Part shown: positions 34,891 through 44,751 of the stretch, piece after piece
How positions within the stretch are numbered: the first letter of the stretch is position 1
Layout of the letters: every line of letters begins with the position of its first letter
NCBI GenBank assembly: GCA_030248225.1
Contig: JASANE010000886.1
Location: 1 to 64,000, forward strand
DNA from: Trileptium ribeirensis
Taxonomy: Eukaryota > Nematoda > Enoplea > Enoplida > Thoracostomopsidae
DNA length: 64,000 nucleotides
Direction: 5' to 3'
Made by a program: the position numbers and the translations under genes
Notes under the pieces: generated by a model
What the model saw: only the letters and a program-made list of their open reading frames with translations
What the model was told of the DNA's origin: nothing
Databases searched by the model: none

Positions 34891-36717
34891 AGCCAGGAAA
34901 GTAAACCATTGTATGACCATACGTCCCATAATTTGTGATGTTATAATCGAGTTAACGTTTATAACGAGAACCCTTTGTAAACATCAATCGAGGTTGATTG
35001 TATTATGAAATAAACAGTGTTGATTATTTTTATACATTTTTTATTTATTTCTTTTTTATATTTTAATAAATGGGCCATATGAGAGTTGATATCTTATTTT
35101 TTGACTCTCCATTTTTTGACCCTATTTTTATGTATAACGTATTATAATATCATAAAAGGTCCAATGACAGAACTGGTGTAATCAAAATTTCGTATCATCC
35201 CCGGATAACTCATAAATGGCAGAAGATTAAGGGCTTAAAAACCGGTTGTACATTATTGATTTATTTATTGAGGTATAATAAAGTTATGGTGCTATAGCTC
35301 GTCTTCAGTACGTGTACATATACTGTTAGAGAACCCGATTTTTAGGAAAACCATCACATATTTCCAAAGATTTAGCTGAAAAACTTTCGACGACTCAGCT
35401 TATATCCCTTTAACTGAATGATATATTTCATATAGGGTCTGAATAATTTTACACCATATCCGCCATGGCCCATATCACAACACGAACATATTAAGCCATG
35501 ATGCTATGTTTTTAACAAAACCAATTTAAGATAAAGTAACATGTTAATACGTATATCGTAAGGCTTCAAATCCTGTACCATAAAGTAGTCATAATCCGAA
35601 TACTTTAAGACACCGATAATCTGATAAAAAGTACACCGTAACTATTAACAACCCGCAGCATCAAAGCTACAAAAGCAATATGACGAAAGTTATATGCATA
35701 ACGTATTCATAACGAATTCGAGGTCGTATTTAGAACATAGCTTAAAAAACTGCCATGTCGTTTGCAAACTATCATATTGCGACAAGAACAAATCTGTGCC
35801 GCGGCTCCAACACGAGGTAACGGGTTCCTAAACTGAGTATATACACCATCAAAAAACCAATAGTCGGACCTGTATAATTTTAGGCTCAATAAACCCGTGA
35901 ACCGGTAGAAACTATTGATAGAAAGAAAGCAATGCTTAAGGTGCAAAACAACACCATCATATATGTTCGGTAAAAATAACCATATTTTAGTGGCCTATTC
36001 TATTAAGTGACATATAAATGCCTACATAACTATATCAATCATTATATTTGCACCGAAATAAAAGCTGTAGTCATCCCCCAAAATGTTCAGAATGTCTAAA
36101 AAGTGTATCCATAAGGTAATATAAATAATCTTCAGCATAGCTAATAACTGCCGACTCATTTTGCTAATAAACGTTTTAGAACAAATCTAAATCCTGGCTA
36201 TGACCCGGCAAGGGTAAACTTGTATCCAAATTGGAAAAAAGGATTATCACAACCCATAACACGACACATATAACTTAAGGCTCAACAAACAAATGAAAGC
36301 CCTAGTAACTTCCAACATATGTTCACCGGCTGTCGGAAGCTAATAGGTATTGAGATTAGTAAAAATGTAAAAGATTAAAATGAAGAAAATAATCTTAAGT
36401 TTGCACCATGTAACCCATTGCAACAGACAGCATCAACCAATGTTCAAAGCGCCCACGATATTCTTGATATCTTGTGGCAAATTGAATACCGTATAATGTG
36501 TATCATTGATAATAATCTCGGGCTCCGGAAGATGGTACCAAAATACGATGGTTACATTTTAAAATTTTATTTTTTTAAGATATTGCCATTTTTGTGATCT
36601 GAGCGGCTCATGATGTGGTTCAATAAAAATAGCAGTCAAACCGGCATTTTTTCTTTGAAAATTATAATTTTTAAGCTTAGAAGCATTTTTAATGATAAAT
36701 TGTTTTTTATGAATAAT
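34891..36717. other. Intergenic AT-rich DNA, nothing recognised
   Basis: Short random ORFs only (for example 35707-35946, minus). Possible promoter of taxilin would be expected just above 34046 on the minus strand, but no clear element stands out. Confidence 0.4.
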
Positions 36718-36762
36718 GTATGAACGAAATTAAGAACTTATTGTTTTTAATTTCGTTCATAC
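36718..36762. other. Perfect 16-bp hairpin
   Basis: GTATGAACGAAATTAA and its exact complement TTAATTTCGTTCATAC are separated by about 12 bases; it sits 14 bp before repeat copy 2. Could be a terminator-like or transposon-end structure. Confidence 0.6.
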
Positions 36763-36775
36763 AAATTTTAAATTT

Positions 36776-37608
36776 AAACGACTGAGATTTGTGTAGAAAA
36801 TTGCCGGTGACCATAATTCATTTAAACGTTTCGTCCAACATATGCCTCTTAAGCTCTTGTATTATGGCATACAGTCGAATGAAGAAGCCTGATTATTTAG
36901 TTATATAATGCTTTTAAGAAATTTAAAACGGTCGCCATCGGTTGTATACGAATGTGTGGTCATAGAATCCAACATATACGATACCATACCTTTTGACGTG
37001 TTTTCAAGGAGTTTAAGGCTGATCGTCGTGGAACTCGATTTACCGTAAAAATTTCGTCAGCCGCTCACCTATATAATTTGTTGAAAGAATTATATTAGGT
37101 TATGCGCTGTTTCGTGCACTATATGATAAGTTATAGGTTTTGTGACACGCATAATATGTGGTGTTTCTTAACTCCCATCACACCGGCATTCGAAGGCTTC
37201 TGAGTTTCTTAACGTTTTAGGATTGTATATACATCAAACACAAAGTCTGCTAGTGATGATACGTACATAAGTTGCGAGATATTAGTAGTATAGTACCATA
37301 CTATACCACTTATACTATGATACTGTTACTCGTCGAATAAAAAAATTACTACGGTCATCAATACAGCAATGACTCACGACTTACATGTGGCACACTATAT
37401 ATACAGTATGGAGCATAGGATTTCAGTTCTACCATTTTCGTTCTGCATGAAGTCAAAGTTGTCTTAGCAATAGATAAGAAAATTTCCAAAGCAAGATAAT
37501 TAAACTAACCATTTTAGAAAAAGCACAAATATTTAAAAAACACTTCTTATTGTTTTGCACGTTACTGTGTACCCACCCAGATGATATAAAATATAATTTC
37601 AAGCATTA
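36776..37608. repeat. 0.8-kb direct repeat, copy 2
   Basis: Same sequence as 32889-33707 apart from scattered changes and a ~14-bp insertion. The copies are 3.9 kb apart in the same orientation and flank the candidate taxilin first exon and the AT-rich tandem repeat. Confidence 0.9.
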
Positions 37609-37732
37609 GCCATTTGCGTTAAGCGCACTTGCCAAACTTGAGTAACGTTGCGCAATTTTTGCCCAAAAACATCGACAAGACAGGTTAAACAATTTAGTCG
37701 CATTTTCAAATCTTAGTTAAGCACAGTTATAA

Positions 37733-38400
37733 CTAACGTGCTGTTTTATTTTCGCGCTTAATTCGTTTTCGTTTCAACTGATCATTAGTGTCGCTCGCTT
37801 GCTGACTGGCACAAGGCATATGATCACGCGATTCTACATCAATAGCTGCAGTATCGTCCAAACAAATTTTGCTCGATGCTGAAGTTACGCCCATGAGTAT
37901 CCGTTTTATCTTCTGCGCACATCTCAGTTTTTGTCTGTTCAACAGAATTCTGGTTACTTTGTGATATATATTTCAAACTGGCACTTGTTTCTTCCCCATT
38001 AGTAAGCATCGCTGACGATTCTAAATTGGTATATATTCGAAGTGTTAACATGATGAAAACAAACAACGTCAAAAGATGGCGGTTTATCTTCCATTTGCCT
38101 CTTATTATTGCTCAAGGCCAAACTTTCCCGTGACTGTATTGCAATTTGCTGATCAGATGTAAAACCATGTGACTTAAATGACGCCGAAATTGGTATAGCA
38201 GTGGTAGTGATGGGCTGGTCAGCACCTATCGGCGGCAAATTGGCATGCTCTTGCTGATCATCAAATTTCTCTGTTAAATCTGCACAGTGCAAAGAAGTAG
38301 CAAAGGGATGACCATCTTCTAACAATGGAGGTAAATCGTCGAATTCCTCTAGATTAGTTTCAACTGTCGAAGCCATTGCACCTGAAACATGTAATAAAAC
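37733..38400 (-). CDS. Unrecognised acidic protein, several overlapping frames
   Basis: From an ATG at 38374 (MASTVETNLEEFDDLPPLLE) a frame runs about 118 codons to a stop at 38001; coding-like sequence then continues in a second frame (to 37839) and a third (to 37733, ending in a basic KRKRIKREN motif). Either introns or frameshifts join them; a GTTGTTTG...AATTTAG stretch (about 38015-38060) could be a short intron but does not restore phase. In-frame codons upstream of the ATG form a hydrophobic segment (MIDLIIIILTIVLLHVSG), so a signal peptide is possible. Acidic, no recognised domain. It could be upstream exons of the taxilin locus or a separate gene. Confidence 0.35.
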
Positions 38401-38429
38401 AATGGTTAAGATAATTATAATTAAGTCGA

Positions 38430-38705
38430 TCATGATTTTACATTTTGTAAACAAGAGTACGATCCGCAGAATATACATTTTACACCGAATACCATGACAT
38501 TAGTGACATTCTTGGGGCCAATTTTGGTATAGATTTTCGCGCTAAGCTCCGGAATGGCATATTCTACCATTGTGCATCTGTCATGAAGTTTATCCCTCCG
38601 TAAGCGAGAAGAATCAGATAAATTATAAAGTTCAGCACGTACATGAAAACATATCACTAGTATCTCGCAAACAAGGGCGAAACGGAGCAAGCGTGGTTTC
38701 ATCAA
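38430..38705 (-). CDS. Small putative secreted protein, unrecognised
   Basis: A 91-codon ORF from tandem ATGs. It begins with a good signal peptide (MMKPRLLRFALVCEILVICF, then HVRA), followed by a charged segment with an RLRR site and a C-terminal CIFCGSYSC cysteine cluster. The end overlaps a possible short intron (GTAAAATC...TTTCAG, 38382-38441) that would fuse it to the next frame. A similar MKPR start is seen at 11733-11765, minus. Function unknown. Confidence 0.4.
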   Translation of the reverse strand: MMKPRLLRFALVCEILVICFHVRAELYNLSDSSRLRRDKLHDRCTMVEYAIPELSAKIYTKIGPKNVTNVMVFGVKCIFCGSYSCLQNVKS

Positions 38706-40225
38706 TATGTTGTCATTATGTCTATACAGTTACCTGCAACACACTCTGTGTTTGATATGCCACACACACCTAAACTATTAAAATAAACATTACCTATCTA
38801 AGCATTGCGTGAAAATTAAGAGTATCATATATCACAAAACACTATATAAATGAAAATTACCTTAAACTTACCATGCAGCGATATAGACAATATAAAATAT
38901 ATACTAAGACAGAAAAATTTAGGTATCTGTGGACAGTTTTGGGCGGATAACCATGAGACGCCTTTACTCAGCTATCTAAATATTGTCTGAAAACTAAAAG
39001 CGACATAATTATAAATAGTTGAAACAGAGCAAACGAAGCGAGTAAAATGACGCTAGGGGAGAACCGTAATAATTATTTGTCTGTTTATGTAATTCATCAC
39101 TCATCTTCGGGCAAATGGATTTCGATAAAATTTTTACTCGATAGCAAAAGTGAAGAGGACGCGCCTTTTATTTGAACGCAAACCGCTCCAACCTCACCTT
39201 CGAGGTCAAAATGGAAAAACAGGTGTAAAGCGTTCTTTTCCAAATCTGGCCACACTGGCACCAGGGTTTCCCAGTCCATATCTGGCAACACAGACATTGC
39301 TTCGAAAAATAAAAAACACGCAGAATCAGCTCTACAGGTTTTCTGCCCAGAACTTTTTTGTGGGACCACTCCCTGGACAGCTGTGGGGCCGAATATGGTT
39401 CGTCGCCCCTTTGCAAAAAATAGCGATTTTTCAATATTCATCATGTTATTGCGTGCTTTTACCTTACAGTGAGTGCATATATTAGGTTGTCACGCACTTT
39501 GAATATGATGGTCTTATCTAAAGCCCAACATGACTATATTATACATCTTTATGGGGTACGAAGGTTTGGCAGTCGACGAACCCGATTTCCAAAATGTAGT
39601 GTTTTTTCATTTTTTGGTTATGTATTGAATGCAGGACCTTAAGAATGGCCTATATATAGATTTTAAAAACTAAATACAATGATTTGGTTACCTATACGTA
39701 GTCCAGTGTACACATTTCGTGCCTTTTCATGAGCTTTTAGGGTGTTTAGAGTCGATGAACGCAATTTCTAGAATATATAGTCTATCTTCAGTCATTTCGT
39801 TACGTATCGCGTATAGGACATCAAGAGTTGTCTGCATAAGTTTTTCGGTACGAAGAAAAAAATAATTTGGCAATCTAGAGTCTAGCACGAGTACATCATG
39901 CCTTTCTAAATGTGTTCATTCGGTTTAGGGTTAATGAATTTGATTAGTATATTGTCGATCTTCTGTAGTTTAGTACATGGTATCAAGAACAATCTAAATA
40001 TAATATAGGTTTTTGGCTAAGTGAATAAGATGGTTCGGTTATCTCGAGACCAAAAAGTATATTTCACGCTTTTTCAAATGTGTTCAGTACCTTTAACGGT
40101 GAATGAACCCAACTGGCAGAATATAACAAGACCGCAATAGCTTTTGGAATTTTTAATCACTTAGAACAGAAGAGTGTTTGAGTTTGCCTCCAGAAAAGAA
40201 ACACTGAATGTTTTTGAGTGTTCGT
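38706..40225. other. Mostly non-coding; one ORF-dense GC-richer block
   Basis: 39097-39485 is of higher GC content, and both strands are open over more than 100 codons (minus 39097-39444 has an ATG and an acidic C-terminus). No family is recognised; probably part of a mobile element. The rest is AT-rich with no ORF. Confidence 0.35.
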
Positions 40226-40873
40226 TCATTTCCCCAACTTTAGTAAAATGTTCCAGGTTTGCATTGGATTGCACTTGAATTGCACCAAATTGACCATAAT
40301 TTGTGTCGATTTGTTTATCGTTTGCGTTAAATCGGTTTTGACTTGCACCGGTATTTCTTTATTTGTACCGGTTTGATCGTAATTTGTCTCGGTTTGATCT
40401 CGGTTCACGTTAAGTCGCGTTTGGGTTGCACCGAATTGGTCTTTCTTTGCACCGAATTGATCGTTACTCGCACCAAATCGATGGCTCGTGGCGCTTTGAT
40501 CTCGGTTTCCACTGGGTCGTGTTTGAGTTGTTCTAGGCTGGTCGTTGATTGCACCGAATGAGTCGTAATTAACGTCAAATTGATCTTGGCTTGCGTTGGG
40601 TCGTATTGATTCTGCACCGGTTCGTTCTATGATTTCTCCGAATTGATCGTACTTTACGTTGGGTTCGTCGCGATTTACATTGGGTCGCTTTTGACTTGCG
40701 CGGACTGCATTGAATCGATATTCACTGATTGTTGGTCTATTCTTATCGTTTTTGTTCGGTAGTTGCTCATAGACATCGACTGTACTTCTTATTCCACCGA
40801 TTGTTTCTTGGTCATTGATCCTAATTGTTGTCGGTTGTACTTGCTCCGAATCTTCCTCGTTGTTCGGTATCAT
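40226..40873 (-). CDS. Low-complexity repeat protein (FGAxxDQ units)
   Basis: A 215-codon frame rich in Asn, Asp, Gln, Arg and Thr. The middle consists of degenerate heptad-length (7-residue) units of the form FGA..DQ alternating with NRDQ/NYDQ and TQTRP motifs; three consecutive units FGASNDQ, FGAKKDQ and FGATQTR are adjacent. No cysteine, no membrane segment. It follows the Gln/Glu-rich ORF at 40925-41350 after a short shift, with 8 coding-like codons between. Might be one disrupted gene. Retroelement linker or gag-like protein is possible; unproven. Confidence 0.45.
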   Translation of the reverse strand: MIPNNEEDSEQVQPTTIRINDQETIGGIRSTVDVYEQLPNKNDKNRPTISEYRFNAVRASQKRPNVNRDEPNVKYDQFGEIIERTGAESIRPNASQDQFDVNYDSFGAINDQPRTTQTRPSGNRDQSATSHRFGASNDQFGAKKDQFGATQTRLNVNRDQTETNYDQTGTNKEIPVQVKTDLTQTINKSTQIMVNLVQFKCNPMQTWNILLKLGK

Positions 40874-40924
40874 TTTTACTTGATCTCGTTCGAAAATCTT
40901 CGTATTTCGATTCCCTCATCTTCA

Positions 40925-41350
40925 TCAGTATTTTGTGATTCTTTTCTTGGTTGAGCTGGCGGAATTTCTTGTTCGTCTTGGTCGTAGCTTTAACAAAGTT
41001 GTTGCAGTTCTTTGGGCAGAGTTGCAATGTTCCTTTATGAATTGCAACTGTTTTTCTTTTTGTTGTTGGAGTACTTGCATCATTTTTCGGGTTTCTTTTT
41101 TACGTTCTTCCATTGTTGTGAACAATTCGTCGATGTTCGTTTCTTCTTGAAACGTTTCGGTGTACGTTTCTTGTAAGATTCTCCCGTTTTGTTGTTGCTC
41201 TTGGCTTTCTGGTTCCATTGTGCTCGGGTCTGGTTCTTGAGTTGTTTCTTTTGGATTTGTCGTCGTCGGTTTTCCGTTTTCGACGTTCTTTTCTTGCATC
41301 GTCGATTTTTTCGGGATTGCTGCTCTAGGTGGCGTTCTCTGAAGTGGCAT
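40925..41350 (-). CDS. Gln/Glu/Thr-rich coiled-coil ORF, possibly gag-like
   Basis: 141 codons from ATG 41350. N-terminus is basic and Pro-rich (MPLQRTPPRAAIPKK), then Thr/Pro/Glu-rich disorder, then a helix with EERKKETRKMMQVLQQQKEK. The last 30 codons are probably out of frame: another frame gives an acidic stretch (ESQNTDEDEGIEIRRF) leading to the start of the 40226-40873 ORF. This composition is common in gypsy gag N-termini but no capsid or zinc knuckle is visible. Confidence 0.4.
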   Translation of the reverse strand: MPLQRTPPRAAIPKKSTMQEKNVENGKPTTTNPKETTQEPDPSTMEPESQEQQQNGRILQETYTETFQEETNIDELFTTMEERKKETRKMMQVLQQQKEKQLQFIKEHCNSAQRTATTLLKLRPRRTRNSASSTKKRITKY

Positions 41351-44321
41351 TTAATACTTTAAAATTTAAACAGGCTTTCGTAAAAACGCCCTGGTTATGT
41401 GGACTACTAATTGCTACTATGGTATAAATAACTTCTATTTTTGCTTCTGCCTTATCTCGGTTAGGGAGGGTTACTTTTTGAATTTTTGCAAAATACTGAC
41501 CAATTATATTTTACTTATAAAACTGTCCCGCTTTTACACAACATCGTGGTCAGCATGTTATTTTGTTTTGTTTTGTTGGGGTAGGGGTTGGTAGGAGATT
41601 TTTCCTTATGTCGGCTATCGGAATTAAAAAGGGAACGGGATTCGTCACCGAGGGATTGCGGTTCAAGGTGTGGCCAGTAGAATGCCGGTGGGACGCTTGA
41701 TATGGCACGCGTCTTTCTTTCGTGAGCGACTCCAGTGCCTTATATTTTGCGATGCAGCGTGATTCTTGCTCGGCTCTATTGCTCGAATTCTTATAATTCG
41801 GTTAACAGACACGGATATGAAAGGTTTATTGCAACGCACGATAAAATATTAGAATATTGTTATTACGCCCGGAGATCACTTGCGACACTGATTTGATTAC
41901 CGTATCAAAATAACGTGCTCTCCTCGGTGCTCGATTCGAAAAGCCTCGGTACTGTTCTTTTGTACCGTACTTAAATTGTACAGGAACTATGTGTTGGACC
42001 GAAAGACGAACTAGCTAAAATTAGAGAGTTTATAAGCGGCAACAACATAGTAGATTACGCTAGGCTTAAGTTTTTTAGATTACGCTAGGCTTAAGTTTTA
42101 TTGTCGGATTGTAGGCTCCGCTGCGCTGTTTGGCGATTATCTTAACAGGAGGTTGCGTTTGAACCTTTTTATTAAATGGTGATTAGAGTTTCGTTACTGG
42201 ATAGTGGAGACACGTCCTCACCGGCTTATCGCGAGTGGTGCTCGAGTTAGACTTATTAATTTAACGTCGGCTGCTGAATACTTTAATGACACCGTTTGCG
42301 TTCGTCAAATATGTCTACAAACGGGTTAGCCATTTCTGGTGGTGTCCAATGCTCCGACTCGTGTAATAATTTAATGCTAGCCTGGTAAGTAGTCGTCTTC
42401 AGTTTGTGCATGCCCTGCTCCCGTGGCGTTTTCTGCGCTGAATGTCGGTAATTGCGTTGGAACACAATTCAACACGTGCCCGTCAGTATCCTTACCGTAT
42501 TAGCAGTAGTTCCCAGAGCATGCTCCTTCGTGTATCCGAGTTTTAGTCGAAACGTGTGTATCGAATCAAACGTTTTAAGTGTGTCGACGCCTAGAGTAGC
42601 GTCAGATGGACGGGAGAGTTCATTACTGATTATCGATCTGGAATTCGGACGTTGTGCATTTACTCGCCTTATGTTAACATTTGTACTAGTGTGCGAAAGG
42701 TGTTGCGTATAAAATTGATGAAATGCCGCAGAGCTTCGTCTGAGATTGAGATTCTTATATTGCGCCGTAGTCGCGCAGCAGGTTGGAGTGCCAGTCCTGA
42801 TTTGAGTCGAGGCTTAACATCAAATACGCATACGTCACTGGCTAAATCGTTTCAATATAAGCTGATAGCGGCACTTCGTTGTACTAGTGAGTAAACATTA
42901 TGCTACTCGGGTGTTGTTGCTGTTATAAAGACAGAGCGTCATAAAGAGATACCCTCGAACAGCTGAGCCGCTAGCTTGTGAGTTAATCAAAGTCGGAACA
43001 CTAAAGAAACTAAGGATCACCACTTCCCTGGTACGCCAGAGCACGAACTCTCGCGCCCCAGCTACTAGTACATTAATTGGTGGCCTAAACTGTATTCTTT
43101 GCGTGTTATAGTAGCGCTGGGGGTCGGAGCCTCGCGTAAGCACAGAGCTACACCGCCGTAGAAAGATTAAGCTCCGACAGTCCCCTTAGTCGCCCGGTCT
43201 ATTCAAGAATAATGCTCCAACACAGGCCGAGACCGGAAGGCTGCCAGACGACGCAGTTACACCACTAATATTTTCGAGTCCCACCTGCGCTCTCACCCTG
43301 GTTACCGCTCGCTCGACACAAAGGGGCCGAAATTTTTAAAGTATTACTAACTTAGTACGTTTCTACTAACTACCGCTCCTATTTTATTTATATCCACTTC
43401 TCACTTCGATTTAATTGAAAAAATAATATTACTAATTCAGATAATAAACAGGTTAAGATACTTATTTGTGCAGCTGCTCCGAGTACCAGATACTGTAAGT
43501 GAGACTAGAACCGTTTCCGCCACTCTACGAATCCTTGAAAAAAGTTCAACTAGCGATTCGCTCCCAGCACTCTATGGCTACCAGGTCTAAAGGACCAAAC
43601 GTTCTTTGCGTTCCATGTGTAACTAAGCAATAAACCAAGTGCAGTGCAATAGGAAACCAGGAAAGTTTAACTTGCTAATCCACTGGGCTAAGGGCCCAGT
43701 ATAAGCACCTTTCCAGTTGGATACCTATATATACCATATAACGACACGCAATTGTTTCTGCGTTAATCATAAGTTCCAATATTCCGGTTCACAACCAAAT
43801 AAGCCAAAACAGTTGAATTAAAACCTCAAAGGTCCTGCAGGGATGCTCACAACAAAGTTCTGCTACCAAATACATATAACTACCGCGATAACAAGAACAA
43901 TAAAACACCCCAAAATTAGCTATGTAAGCTACGCAGTTGAAATAGTAATCATAAAGATAACATTATGTAATCAGAAAGCAGCTGATGCCACGATATCAAG
44001 AAGTCAACTGAACAAAACTAAAATTACAACTTTTAACTATAGGTAGCTAATAAAATTTTTAAGCGAGATTTATGCTTTTTAAAAAAGAAAACTAATTTTA
44101 TAAATTTTAGAAATTTGAGATTTTGAAAAACCCGGCAGCGATATAGTAAGATATTTAGTGAAAATTATTACAAAACTGGGATTTCAGCCCCGGGAACCCC
44201 TTGGTAGCTTACTAAACCCCCGACACTCAGCCGATAAGCACTAAACAGTATTAGCTGTATAATTATTGCTTAAAACTAAGAAAACATAACATAAGAGGAA
44301 ATAAATATTTTGATTATAGGA
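41351..44321. other. No gene recognised
   Basis: Balanced composition between 41600 and 43300 with no long frame. A tandem TTTAGATTACGCTAGGCTTAAG pair lies at about 42052-42098, and a perfect hairpin ACTGGGC-TAAGG-GCCCAGT at about 43681-43699. The 41600-43300 part may be the untranslated or LTR region of the ORFs at 40226-41350. Confidence 0.35.
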
Positions 44322-44751
44322 CCCATCCATGTCGACTTTACGGGCCGGACGTTATAACGTTAGAACAAAAGAACTTCGAGGTGTTCGGAAGGCGACAGCC
44401 CCGCGAACAGTCTTTGACTTAGTACATGCCTCATATAGGGACCTTAGCTTAGGCTATGATTAAGGCTTAGGCTTAATATATCGAGAACGTCATGGCATGC
44501 ATTATACTTCGGCCCCTAAAGTTGACATGGGCAGTTGGCATAAAATGTATTTTTCCAAATTTTGGTTCTAATTTTTTCGAGACATTACAACTTTGAGTAA
44601 TCACGTTATAAAAATAAATTTAATAGTTCCAAGGAGTCATTAAGGCAGTTGGAATCTCGCCTCTCGTAGTGTTTAGTATTATTAAAATTAGTCTAACGGC
44701 CCATGTCAACTTTAAGCGCCGAAGTTTAGTGCATGTCATGCCGTTCTCGAT
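44322..44751. mobile_element. MITE-like inverted repeats, three arms
   Basis: Arms: 44322-44352 (plus), 44480-44532 (inverted) and 44699-44751 (plus). The last two are 53-bp inverted arms with about six mismatches, sharing GCCCATGTCAACTTTA and ACGTTCTCGAT-like ends; the first shares only CCATGTCRACTTTA.GGGCCG. No coding sequence between them. Either two overlapping elements or one with a duplicated end. Confidence 0.65.

Noticed and set aside
32889..37608. LTR retrotransposon with 0.8-kb LTRs
   Set aside because: The repeats lack TG...CA ends, primer site and internal pol; the interior holds a candidate exon and AT-rich repeat.
43681..43699. Hairpin ACTGGGC...GCCCAGT as a terminator
   Set aside because: Eukaryotic context, no adjoining gene; a chance short palindrome is as likely.
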